This document shows positions 35,753 to 44,700 of a stretch of DNA of 64,000 nt, in pieces. Positions within the stretch are counted from its first letter, which is position 1; each line of letters starts with the position of its first letter. The notes under the pieces are model-generated. The model did not search any database and was not told where the DNA came from. It saw only the letters and a list, made by a program, of their open reading frames with translations. A program made the translations under genes and the position numbers. Location of the stretch: assembly GCA_016787085.1 (NCBI GenBank), contig JAEUVJ010000002.1, positions 1-64,000 of the forward strand, given 5' to 3'. The DNA is from Chitinophagaceae bacterium. Its GTDB lineage: Bacteria; Bacteroidota; Bacteroidia; Chitinophagales; Chitinophagaceae.

Positions 35753-37588
35753 TTATTCAATAAGCACTTTTTTAATATGGCGGTGAGGTGGCAATGCAGA
35801 AGCTGTTGTAAAAATTTTCTCGCTGCCATAAGCCGTGCCTGCACTATTAGTTGCATAAGCTTTTACATAATAGGTAGTGTTGGGATTTAAGCCGGTGATA
35901 TTGCTATAAAAAAAACCTATTCCTGAACCATCTGACGTTTTCAGGTCGGCTGTAATATTAGGATCACCGGTTGTATTCCAACATACGCCTCTTGCTGTTA
36001 TTGCTGCACCACCATCACAGGTTATATTACCACCGCTTTCAGCAGTAGTTTGTGTAATATTGTTTGCATCGTAAGTTATAAGATTCGCTACAAATGTAGC
36101 AGGTCGTAAAACTTCGGTCATGGCAATAGCATTTTGTTCAGCAACTTCTATTGGAATTGAATTTCCTCCCGGATTAAAAGAAACAGGCAGCAGGTAAGCT
36201 CTCAAAATGGTTTCGTATATGTCATTTATGTGACAAATAAAACTTCCATCACACTGCAGGAGTGTGAAAGGCTCAGCGTAAGTTGGTTTGGGGTACCATC
36301 CGCAATTTGCATAGATGTATACTGCTACCTTGTAATCAAAAGGTAAAACTCCTTTTACTATCCCTTGAACATCCTGTTGAACACCAAGAGGTGGAACAAA
36401 AGTGAATGCAATAGATGGCGTGTCAGCCAGGATAGCTGCTGTATCCAGTATCCAGTTGTCAGATATTGTTACTCCATTGAAAACACTATCCATGCCTGGT
36501 TTTAACACGCCTGCGTTTTTTTCCCATATTCCCCAATGAGCCCCACGAAGACCTTCACGTGTTGTTCCCTTCCAGGTTTCATCAAAGGCTTCAAAATAGA
36601 AATATTTTACCTGTTTTGTCTTTGCCCATGATGTGAAATGCAAAAAAAAGGTTGAAGCATTGACAGGTGAAGGAACGGCAAGCCCTTCAGATTCACCTTC
36701 ACTAGGCCAGCCGGTTTCAGCGACTACAATTTCTTTACCCTGTGATATTGTTTGCAGATTTGTGTAAACTTTATCAATTAAGTAGGTGGCACAATTAATA
36801 CTCTTTCGTTCCCAGAAAGGATAAATATGAACATATAAAACATCCACCGCGCTAACAAGGTCTGGATGGGAAAGAAATGTCTGGTAAATATCTGCAGTGG
36901 TGACCGGAATATTTGGAAGTGCAGCTTTTACCTGGGTGATGTACCCGATTAACTGGGACTTTGTAAGATCTCCTCTTAGCAGAACTTCACTACCAACAAC
37001 AGCAACATCTATTTCACCAGCCAATCCCATTGAAATAAGATTTGCAATTTCCGTTTGATTATTTGCCATATTACTATCAAGCCATGCGCCTGCTGCAACT
37101 TTTAGATCCTGCCTGTGTGCATTTACTCCAATTTTTTCAAGGCCATGTGTACTACCATAGGAGCGGATCCAGTTTGTATACAGTGCCACCCGCTGAATCA
37201 AATAAGCTATTTGTTGTTCACTGATCTGAGATTGAAAACCGGGATTTTGTCCGTCATAGTACGGCGAAAAGCCTAACCCGTGCAGTTTATAAAGCGGAAT
37301 TACCGGAGCCATGAACAGACTACCGGTTATCTTAAGTTTCTTATCTGGTTGGAGAATAAATGTAGCACCGTACGTAATGGTCTGCGGTTTATTTAAAACG
37401 CATTCGCCATTACCAGCCGGGTTAATAATAATAGTTGATCCCGGGAGAAGAACACCGGGAGGGACAAAGCCATTTTCCCAGTTGGCGGTATCGGTCCAAT
37501 TACCGGTTCCAGTAAAAGTATAAGTGACCTGGGTAAATGCTGAATTTACGATCAGAAGAATAAGGCTTATGAATAAAAGCTTCTTCAT
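35753..37588 (-). CDS. Secreted GH17 beta-1,3-glucanase-like protein
   Basis: This 611-residue exported protein (signal peptide to about residue 19) has an N-terminal module shared with the Ig-like proteins (GNWTDTANWENG), then a GH17 catalytic domain (about 95-375) with acid/base Glu201 in VVGSEVLLRG and nucleophile Glu291 in VVAETGWPSEG. A C-terminal FN3-like domain (about 495-600: GVCWNTTGDPN, YYVKAYATNSAG) follows. GH17 enzymes hydrolyse or transfer beta-1,3-glucans of fungi, algae or plants. The gene is flanked by two 86-bp direct repeats and appears somewhat AT-richer than its neighbours by eye, suggesting capture as a cassette. Confidence 0.85.
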   Translation of the reverse strand: MKKLLFISLILLIVNSAFTQVTYTFTGTGNWTDTANWENGFVPPGVLLPGSTIIINPAGNGECVLNKPQTITYGATFILQPDKKLKITGSLFMAPVIPLYKLHGLGFSPYYDGQNPGFQSQISEQQIAYLIQRVALYTNWIRSYGSTHGLEKIGVNAHRQDLKVAAGAWLDSNMANNQTEIANLISMGLAGEIDVAVVGSEVLLRGDLTKSQLIGYITQVKAALPNIPVTTADIYQTFLSHPDLVSAVDVLYVHIYPFWERKSINCATYLIDKVYTNLQTISQGKEIVVAETGWPSEGESEGLAVPSPVNASTFFLHFTSWAKTKQVKYFYFEAFDETWKGTTREGLRGAHWGIWEKNAGVLKPGMDSVFNGVTISDNWILDTAAILADTPSIAFTFVPPLGVQQDVQGIVKGVLPFDYKVAVYIYANCGWYPKPTYAEPFTLLQCDGSFICHINDIYETILRAYLLPVSFNPGGNSIPIEVAEQNAIAMTEVLRPATFVANLITYDANNITQTTAESGGNITCDGGAAITARGVCWNTTGDPNITADLKTSDGSGIGFFYSNITGLNPNTTYYVKAYATNSAGTAYGSEKIFTTASALPPHRHIKKVLIE

Positions 37589-37759
37589 AAAAAATGATTA
37601 GAAGAATAGCTTTAATATGGGCGGGATGTTATACTAAATGTATGTAATTGTTTTTACCAGCACATCAGTTGTAAAAAATAATTGATAAGAAGGTGATTAG
37701 CTTTATCTTGCTCCGTTTTTTTTCTTCCACCCGCCCTACTGCCTGCCGGTAGGAAGGGG

Positions 37760-37845
37760 TCTGTAGTGTTTTCCTATACAGTAATTAAGTTGGCTTGTTA
37801 TTCGGGCGGTCGGTGAAGAAAGAAAACACCAACCGCGGCGTGAAA
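37760..37845 (+). repeat. 86-bp direct repeat with two hairpins, copy 2
   Basis: This is the second copy of the element at 35651-35736. TTCCTATACAGTAATTAAGTTG is identical in both. The large stem is GCGGTCGGTG (37806-37815) with CACCAACCGC (37827-37836), one mismatch, around a purine-rich loop. It lies 172 bp upstream of the GH17 start and 42 bp past the stop of the M14 gene. Confidence 0.85.
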
Positions 37846-37886
37846 ATGTTACAATGACTCCCTGTCAAAATCAGAATGATTTTCGT

Positions 37887-39626
37887 TTACTTCACCTTAC
37901 TCACCATCCCTCCCTTCTTACTATCCACCGCTACGGTATATTTCCCGCTGCCCTGTACGATCCATCTTACGGTCACCGTTGCCAGTCCGGGTATATTGCG
38001 TACAGCAATGGTGGCCGGGTCGGTCTTTTGCTCGGTAGTAATGTTCAGATCGGCATTGTCCACGATCAGACCTGCTAATACTTTGGCACCGGTGAGTGTG
38101 ATATAATCCGGCCTTTCAATTTTATATTTCAGGTCCTGGCTGCTGTGAGTGGGCATCAGGCGGCTGTTGGCAATAACGGCTGTCACTTCTTTCAAACCAT
38201 CTCCAAGATCTTTTTCTTTAATAGTATCTACCGCCAGCTTCGGTGTATGATAACAATGATAGATCGTGAATGACATATTACGGTGTGCATCGCTTTCCAA
38301 TAAGAAACCGGGATGCGCCCTGCCGAAATTCTTTTTGAAACCTCCGATCTCTATTTTGCCATATTGCGGATGATCGTATTCGTGCCAGTCTACAAAAGCA
38401 TCTTTGAACAGTGTCCAGCGGTCGAATACAAAAGAAGTATTATCCTGCGGGTCACGGGTAGCATCTTTGTTATAGAACAGGTAGGGTGTCCATAGTTCAT
38501 TGGAAAAAGTATAAACACCACGGCCACCATAGAACCAGTCGAGTTCACCACCATAGGCAGAGTAAAGATCTTTATACACAACAAGGTATTTATAACCGGG
38601 TATCAGTTCTTCCCCTTTTTTGCCGATATAGTCATACACCTGGAGGTCCTGCGGGTTGTAGGTTTGCAGATCGTTGGGATCGCCGGGCCCGCGGAGTATC
38701 ATGCCGCCGGCATTGTGATACGATTGTGCCGCTGCGATATTCGGGTGCTTCATCACGAACTCCTGCACGGCCCTGTTTTCCGGGATGGAGAAAGGGTATT
38801 TGTAAGCGCCGTTCTGTATATAGTTGGGCTGCCATCCCCATCCCCAGTCGCGGTTAGGATCGTATTCGAATGTATAGCCGTCCTCATTCACCAGTCCATC
38901 ACCGTCATTATCTTTCCCTTCGAGACCGAGTAATTCATAATCGCCTTTTTCATCAGGGCCCACTTGTATCAGCCTTCTTGGCTCGGCCGGGTCAATACGA
39001 TAGCGGCCATTGGGATTCCTGCGGCGCATGATGAGCACCTGGTTATCGCCATCGAGATCATCGTACCCGTCTTCATCCACCTGTCCGTCGCGGTCATTGT
39101 CAACAGGTATCACACCGCTGCGGGGCGAACTGCCGGTGTTGGGTTCATGAAAATAACTGTCGCGGCCATCGGGATTGATCGTCGGGATGATATAAAATGT
39201 TTTATCGGCCAGGAGTTCCTGTACGAAGCGGGTGTCTTTAAATGATTCTGTAAGATACCAGGCTGTATATAAAGAGAACTCGGCGCCTTGTACTTCGTTA
39301 GAGTGGATGTTGCCGTCAATATACATGCCCGGTTTTTTATCAGGATTGCCTTTTTTGAAGTCAGTTACGGTAAGGCACCAGATATCACGCCCTTTATAAG
39401 ACTTGCCGATAGATTCAAGCTTTGCAAGATCAGGATAGGCCGTAGCGATCTTCTTGCATATTTCTGTTATTGCCGCATGATCGTTGTACCGGTTCCAGCT
39501 TACCTGCACTTTAGGATTCACCGGCGAGCCGGCAGCTTTGAAGAGCTGGTCGGGAGTTTGTGCACTTGCTATGAAAGCAGTTAAGAGTGCAGCGTTAAGA
39601 GTTATGAGTTGTATGTAGCGTTTCAT
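37887..39626 (-). CDS. M14 zinc carboxypeptidase, complete active site
   Basis: This 579-residue exported peptidase (signal peptide to about residue 22) has zinc ligands His108 and Glu111 in GNIHSNEVQGAE, NPDGR (about 151-155), the third ligand His304 in QSYHNAGG and the probable catalytic Glu377 in TFSNELWTP. Two aspartate-rich loops (DNDRDGQVDEDGYDDLDGDN about 177-196, DNDGDGLVNEDG about 239) look like calcium-binding insertions. It follows a related gene by 22 bp, probably as an operon. A periplasmic or secreted carboxypeptidase acting on peptides or peptidoglycan fragments is likely. Confidence 0.92.
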   Translation of the reverse strand: MKRYIQLITLNAALLTAFIASAQTPDQLFKAAGSPVNPKVQVSWNRYNDHAAITEICKKIATAYPDLAKLESIGKSYKGRDIWCLTVTDFKKGNPDKKPGMYIDGNIHSNEVQGAEFSLYTAWYLTESFKDTRFVQELLADKTFYIIPTINPDGRDSYFHEPNTGSSPRSGVIPVDNDRDGQVDEDGYDDLDGDNQVLIMRRRNPNGRYRIDPAEPRRLIQVGPDEKGDYELLGLEGKDNDGDGLVNEDGYTFEYDPNRDWGWGWQPNYIQNGAYKYPFSIPENRAVQEFVMKHPNIAAAQSYHNAGGMILRGPGDPNDLQTYNPQDLQVYDYIGKKGEELIPGYKYLVVYKDLYSAYGGELDWFYGGRGVYTFSNELWTPYLFYNKDATRDPQDNTSFVFDRWTLFKDAFVDWHEYDHPQYGKIEIGGFKKNFGRAHPGFLLESDAHRNMSFTIYHCYHTPKLAVDTIKEKDLGDGLKEVTAVIANSRLMPTHSSQDLKYKIERPDYITLTGAKVLAGLIVDNADLNITTEQKTDPATIAVRNIPGLATVTVRWIVQGSGKYTVAVDSKKGGMVSKVK

Positions 39627-39648
39627 AATGTGAATAGTGAATGGGTTA

Positions 39649-41286
39649 TCATAAAGTGATTTCTACTGTTTTGCTACCGGTTGTTGGAGATCCGGCTTCG
39701 ATGGATAGTTTGCCGGTTCCTTTGATCAGCCATGTCAGTTGCTGTGAACTGTATCCTTCGAGTGAATTCAGGGTCTGTATCTTTTTACCGCTGATGACAG
39801 ACTGGTTGCCGGTAGTATTCGTTTTTACATTGATGCGTTTGACCCAATAGCTCCTTTCACCCAATTTCGAATGAGAGGCTAATGCTCCTTTATTCATGAT
39901 GTCTGCTGTTATTCTTGTTAATCCATTGCTGACTTTTTCTGTTTTTACATTGATGATATCCAGTTCAGGCTGGAAGGATGCCAGCTTTACTAAGAAGGAA
40001 GCATGTTTTTTTACCAGGTCAGGAACTAATTTATAAGGAGGGTTAGTCAGTACAAAAGGATCAACGCCGCCCACCTCTGCTTTTTGCCCGGGAAAATCAG
40101 GGTGCTGAACGGGCCTCCAGTCGGTGAAGGTATTGGTGATGCCCTGCTGGCTGGCCCATCGTAAATAATTGGCTACCGGATCATCTGTCGTGAATGCTTT
40201 TTCACCTTTGGTGGTATCGGGTTTTGTTTTGGGTACCCACCAGCCCGGTGTGCTGAAACTGTAACGGCCGTAATGATAATAGGCCCATGAAAAGAAGTCG
40301 CCGCCTGCTACAGCTGTTTTCGGAGCGTCCTTCATGTTCACCGTTTTATTATACAGGTCGGAAACCATACTGTCGGCTTTTACGTCGGGCTGCAGCCAGC
40401 CTGCGATCAGTGGCTGAGAGGCAGCCTGTCCATTAAAGGCAAGTGGTGTGCTCAGATTGTTATTGCTGCCAAAACTGAGGACCGCATATACATTGAATTG
40501 TTCAAAGAGAAGATCAAGCAGAGCCCTTGTTTCTTTTTCTGATGCGGCAAATTCACCAGCGCCTGCTGAGAAAGTAGCATGTTTATAGGTCAAATTCTTA
40601 TTGAATACGATACCGCCTTCGCCGTCTTCATTGAAGAGGCCGTCCTTATCGTTGTCAGTTCCTTCGGTCAGTAAGATGTATTTTCCTTTCTCGCCTTTAT
40701 TCAGGTCGGCTTTGATCAGTGATCTCGGATCGTCAGGATTGGTTTTATATTCGCCAACTGCGGCCTCGATCCTTATCATTGTGATCTTGCCATTGCCATC
40801 CAGGTCGTCAAAACCATCTTCATTTGTTTTGCCATCGCGGTCATCATCAGTTACTGTTGCATTGCCCTGCCGTTCATATTTCAGCGATGCAAAATATTGT
40901 TCCATGGCATCCGGGCTCATATTGGGGAAGATGTAAAACGTGGTTTTATTCAGTAATGCCTTAATGCTGTCGGAAGCGCCGCCCTGCAACAGGTTTTCAG
41001 CAAAACCGATAGCGAGTTCAGCGCCCAGTACGTGATTGCCTTCCACACCGCCAACGACAACAATGGCTGGTTTGGTCTCCATGTTGCCTGAGCCGATAGT
41101 TATCTGCCAGATGTCTTTGCCGCTATTTGTTTTGGCCAGCGATCTTACTTTGGCTAACTGCGGGTAGCTTTTAGTAAGAGCATTGATGCGGTCACTTTGT
41201 TGTGCATAATTGCTGTAGCCTGGTTGTGCATTTGCTTCAGTGAGAATAAGGATCGCAAGCAGCCAGGCAGATAGTCGTTGTATCAT
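39649..41286 (-). CDS. M14-like protein with lost catalytic residues (pseudopeptidase)
   Basis: This 545-residue exported protein is related along its length to the M14 enzyme downstream, including the Asp-rich calcium-like loops. At the zinc site the HSNE of the active partner is EGNH (Glu82, His85), so the ligand order is swapped. The third histidine is Gly273 (SFGSN for SYHNA), NPDGR is SPDAM, and the catalytic Glu is replaced (FSTPGWW for FSNELW). With four key positions changed it should not be a normal carboxypeptidase; a binding or partner role with the intact enzyme is inferred. Confidence 0.88.
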   Translation of the reverse strand: MIQRLSAWLLAILILTEANAQPGYSNYAQQSDRINALTKSYPQLAKVRSLAKTNSGKDIWQITIGSGNMETKPAIVVVGGVEGNHVLGAELAIGFAENLLQGGASDSIKALLNKTTFYIFPNMSPDAMEQYFASLKYERQGNATVTDDDRDGKTNEDGFDDLDGNGKITMIRIEAAVGEYKTNPDDPRSLIKADLNKGEKGKYILLTEGTDNDKDGLFNEDGEGGIVFNKNLTYKHATFSAGAGEFAASEKETRALLDLLFEQFNVYAVLSFGSNNNLSTPLAFNGQAASQPLIAGWLQPDVKADSMVSDLYNKTVNMKDAPKTAVAGGDFFSWAYYHYGRYSFSTPGWWVPKTKPDTTKGEKAFTTDDPVANYLRWASQQGITNTFTDWRPVQHPDFPGQKAEVGGVDPFVLTNPPYKLVPDLVKKHASFLVKLASFQPELDIINVKTEKVSNGLTRITADIMNKGALASHSKLGERSYWVKRINVKTNTTGNQSVISGKKIQTLNSLEGYSSQQLTWLIKGTGKLSIEAGSPTTGSKTVEITL

Positions 41287-41506
41287 CAGAAGGATTGTTT
41301 TGGATGGCTAATATACTTTTTATTCTGTATGTTCATTTAAGGGGATAAAACAACCGGCCAGGCCGGAGATGGCGATTGACTTTGCCTATTCAAACAACGG
41401 AACGGAGTTTGACTGCGTCAGCTATTTCGGGAGGTTAATTTGCTTTGACTTAACTTTTTTGGGTTGTATCCCGCTGTACATTTAATCATTACTAAAAAAA
41501 ACTTAT

Positions 41507-42253
41507 ATGAAAACAAAATTCTACCTGTCTGCTGTTGTTTTCTTTATCATCGCATTTCTTGTAATGACGGCTGATAGTTTTGCACAGCCAGGGCGTTACA
41601 GGCGGGGTAATGGCTACAACAGGCATCATTCGGTACGGTATTACCCGTCCCGGAATTATTATTATAACCGGCCCTTTGTATCCATCCGTTTCGGAGGTGT
41701 TCATTACCGTTACCAGCGGGGATATTTTTACAGGCCTTACGGTGCATCCTTCCGTTTTGTGATACCTCCTGTTGGTATCCGGATAACGACACTGCCATTG
41801 GGCTACCGGGGTTTTTATGTCGGCCCGGTACCTTATTATTACTACCAGGGTACGTATTATCGTCCGTATGAAAGTAACCAGTATGAAGTGGTGGCGCCGC
41901 CATTAGGAGCTGTGGTGGATGAGCTGCCGCCGGGCGCTAAGGCGACCGTCATTGACGGCCAGAAATACTATGAACTGAATGGTACTTATTACAGGGAAGA
42001 AATAAATGCAGACAATGAATTAGAGTATACTGTGGTAGGTACTGATGGTGTATTGAACACAGACAACAGTATATCCGAAGCAGAAACTCCTGCCAAAGTG
42101 GAGCCGGTGGTCGGCGACCGGTTTGATGCATTGCCTGTGGACAGTAAAGCGGTGGTGATAAAAGGGGAGAAGTTATATCTTTCTCCCGGAGGATTGTATT
42201 ACAAAGAAGTGGTAGAAGGGGGTAAGGTCTATTACGAGGTAGTAGGAAAGTAA
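41507..42253 (+). CDS. DUF6515-like exported protein
   Basis: This 248-residue protein has a signal peptide (to about residue 26, SFAQ), a Tyr/Arg-rich segment (about 28-60) and a beta-rich region with repeated YYxxNGTYYR and PPLGAVVDELPPGAKATVIDG units. The GxxVxxLPxGxxxVxxxGxxYY pattern occurs three times (TTLPLGYRGF, DELPPGAKAT, DALPVDSKAV), matching DUF6515-like proteins. It is probably secreted or at the cell surface; no enzymatic motif is seen. It is divergent from the M14 pair. Confidence 0.8.
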   Translation: MKTKFYLSAVVFFIIAFLVMTADSFAQPGRYRRGNGYNRHHSVRYYPSRNYYYNRPFVSIRFGGVHYRYQRGYFYRPYGASFRFVIPPVGIRITTLPLGYRGFYVGPVPYYYYQGTYYRPYESNQYEVVAPPLGAVVDELPPGAKATVIDGQKYYELNGTYYREEINADNELEYTVVGTDGVLNTDNSISEAETPAKVEPVVGDRFDALPVDSKAVVIKGEKLYLSPGGLYYKEVVEGGKVYYEVVGK

Positions 42254-42374
42254 GTACGAACCGGCTGGCCGTATCTTGTTTTGTTGTTATATGACAAAAC
42301 GGGATGCGGCTTTTTCATTTCATAAAGAAACAGTCCCTGGCCTATCTTTACGGTATCACGTCAAATTTCTTTTT

Positions 42375-44270
42375 ATGAGCCGGTTTTTTCTGCTTGCAGT
42401 TTCTTGTCTGTTTATTAGTTATTTTATTCATGCACAGCCCACCCAGAAGCCGCCGCTTCATGGCAAGAACTGGATGGCGATCACGGGCAAACCATTGGCA
42501 GCAACGGCTGGTGCAATGATCTTTCAGAAAGGTGGTAATGCAGTGGATGCTGCTTGTGCAATGCTGGCCGCTACCTGCACCATGTGGGATGTATTGAGCT
42601 GGGGCGGCGAAACACAGGCGCTGATCTATAATCCAAAGACCAAAAAGGTCATTGCCATCAATGCATTGGGTGTGGCGCCGTCAGGGGCAACGGCTGATTA
42701 TTTTAAAAGTAACGGGTATCAATTCCCGCCTGAGTATGGTCCGCTGGCCGCAACCACCCCCGGTACACCGGGCGGGCTTTGCTATATGCTGGCGGAATAT
42801 GGTACCATGAGTTTAAAAGAAGTACTGGCCCCTGCCATGCAAATGGCAGCGGGGTATCCGATAGACGCACAGACAGCGAATAGTTTTGAAAGAAGTAAAA
42901 CCATGCTCAAACAATGGCCATACAGTAAGCAGGTTTTTCTTCCTCATGCAGGAGCGGCCAGAGAGGCGCCTGAACCGGGTGAGATCTTTGTACAAAAAGA
43001 CCTGCTGGAAACACTTGGCAAAATGGTGGAGGCTGAACAGAATGCCCTAAAATTGAAGAAGACCCGGAAACAGGCGATCATGGCGGCATTTGATCGTTTT
43101 TATAAAGGCGATATAGCCCATGAGATCGTTCGCGGCTGCCGGGAGCAGGGTGGCCTTTTTACACTAGGTGACCTGGCCAAATGGAAACCCATACAGGAAG
43201 AACCGCTGAAAGTAAATTATAAAGGTATAGATGTATATAAACTGCAGCAATGGACCCAGGGGCCAATGCTGTTGCAATCATTGAATATCCTGGAGAATTT
43301 TGACCTGAAGGCGATGGGATATAACAGCAGCAAGTATATACATACCCTATATCAGACCATGAACCTGGCCTTCGCCGACCGGGACTTCTATTACGGTGAT
43401 CCTTATTTCCCTCCCGCAGAACCTATCAAAGGATTATTGAGCAAAGAGTATGCAAAACAAAGGGCAGCAATGATCAACCAGGAAAAGAATGATCCTTACA
43501 TCGGCCCGGGTAACCCCTATCCATTTGAAAGAAAGATAAACCCGTATATGGAACTGCTTAAGAAGCGGGGTTTTAATATGGATACATCAGGTAAAAGGAA
43601 TTTTATGCCGGCACATGATGTGCAGGGAAGTACATCGGCTAACATTACGGAAGAGTATATGGACAGGTTATGGAGAGGCACTACCAGTGTGGAAGCAGCA
43701 GATAAAGACGGATGGGTAGTGTCTATCACGCCGAGCGGCGGCTGGAACCCGGCCTGTATAGCCGGGAACAGTGGTATCGGACTGAGCCAGCGTATACAGA
43801 GTTTTGTGCTGGATGCCGAATTGAATCCATTCAACGTTGTAGAGCCGGGTAAAAGACCGAGGGTAACATTAACGCCGACCCTTGCGATGAAAGACGGCAA
43901 GCCCTTTTTATCATTTGCCGTGCAGGGCGGGGATACACAAGATCAGAACCTGCTGCAATTCTTCCTGAACATGGTGGAATTCGGAATGACGGTGCAGCAG
44001 GCGACAGAAGCGGCCAATATCAACAGCAACCAGCTTTGGCTATCACTTGGCGGGACAAAGACAGATGACCGCAAGCCAAGACCCGGGAGCATATTGCTGA
44101 GCTCGGCTACACCGGAAAACGTCCGGGAAGAATTAAAGAAAATGGGCTATACGATCAGCACGGGAAACAGGACAAGTGGCCCGATCAATGCCATATATTT
44201 CGATTGGAAACATGGTAGCTTATGGGGTGGCAGTTCTAATAACGGAGAGGATTACGGGATAGGGTGGTAG
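42375..44270 (+). CDS. ggt: Gamma-glutamyltransferase family protein
   Basis: Start chosen at 42375 because it gives a good signal peptide (MSRFFLLAVSCLFISYFIHA); the frame extends to 42276 without support. The 631-residue product follows GGT: GGNAVDAACAML near the start, the autoprocessing threonine in RGTTSVEAADKDGW and a small subunit with TPSGGWNP and KRPRVTLTPTLA. GGTs cleave themselves at this threonine and hydrolyse gamma-glutamyl bonds such as glutathione's in the periplasm. The TTSV in place of the common THxSV may shift specificity toward a cephalosporin-acylase-like or other substrate. Confidence 0.88.
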   Translation: MSRFFLLAVSCLFISYFIHAQPTQKPPLHGKNWMAITGKPLAATAGAMIFQKGGNAVDAACAMLAATCTMWDVLSWGGETQALIYNPKTKKVIAINALGVAPSGATADYFKSNGYQFPPEYGPLAATTPGTPGGLCYMLAEYGTMSLKEVLAPAMQMAAGYPIDAQTANSFERSKTMLKQWPYSKQVFLPHAGAAREAPEPGEIFVQKDLLETLGKMVEAEQNALKLKKTRKQAIMAAFDRFYKGDIAHEIVRGCREQGGLFTLGDLAKWKPIQEEPLKVNYKGIDVYKLQQWTQGPMLLQSLNILENFDLKAMGYNSSKYIHTLYQTMNLAFADRDFYYGDPYFPPAEPIKGLLSKEYAKQRAAMINQEKNDPYIGPGNPYPFERKINPYMELLKKRGFNMDTSGKRNFMPAHDVQGSTSANITEEYMDRLWRGTTSVEAADKDGWVVSITPSGGWNPACIAGNSGIGLSQRIQSFVLDAELNPFNVVEPGKRPRVTLTPTLAMKDGKPFLSFAVQGGDTQDQNLLQFFLNMVEFGMTVQQATEAANINSNQLWLSLGGTKTDDRKPRPGSILLSSATPENVREELKKMGYTISTGNRTSGPINAIYFDWKHGSLWGGSSNNGEDYGIGW

Positions 44271-44364
44271 GGTCTCGCCCCGGCTTTTTCTGAGGAGGAA
44301 GGCACAACCATATAATCCTTTGTTTGAGGAGACAAACTGGCCACGGGTATAGTCAATATTGTGG

Positions 44365-44496
44365 TTATAACAGCATGAACATACACGCTGCGCCAAAAAG
44401 CACGAAAAAGATCATCATTACAATGGAAAGGCCCTGGGGAAAATCTTCGGAAGCAACATTTCTGACGGCAAGGATACGTTTGTAGATAGTTTTCAT
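44365..44496 (-). CDS. 43-residue single-pass membrane protein
   Basis: ATG at 44496 opens a 43-residue frame: a basic start (MKTIYKRILAVRN), an amphipathic middle (VASEDFPQGLS) and one hydrophobic helix (IVMMIFFVLFGAACMFMLL), stop at 44365. The amino-acid pattern is clearly that of a small membrane protein, and it fills the gap between GGT and the esterase. No homologue is named. The rest of 44271-44700 shows only a weak terminator. Confidence 0.6.
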   Translation of the reverse strand: MKTIYKRILAVRNVASEDFPQGLSIVMMIFFVLFGAACMFMLL

Positions 44497-44577
44497 GAAT
44501 TGGATTTTGGTTTTTCGGTAAAAACGGATAACGGGTTACTGTTTCGTTATATTGTTCGCTATTCAAAATAAAAAAGG

Positions 44578-44609
44578 AAAGACAGATTTTATACTTATGC
44601 CCTGTCTTT
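44578..44609 (-). terminator. Weak terminator downstream of the esterase gene
   Basis: AAAGACAG (44578-44585) pairs with CTGTCTTT (44602-44609) across a 16-nt loop; on the minus strand it is followed by CCTTTTTTATTTTG. The loop is long, so this is a weak call. Confidence 0.35.
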
Positions 44610-44700
44610 TTAACCGGTACAAGGAGAATTGCTCAATGGGTGAAAAGTAAAACCCCTCCGGGTGACTGAGCTTTCCACGGATGATATACTTCCGCAGCAG

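Noticed and set aside
35651..37845. Direct repeats considered as a CRISPR array
   Set aside because: Only two copies, 86 bp each, more than 2 kb apart, with a gene between and no cas genes.
44252..44566. Minus-strand 104-residue frame overlapping the end of GGT
   Set aside because: It overlaps GGT and the better-supported 43-residue gene in another frame, and its composition is not protein-like.
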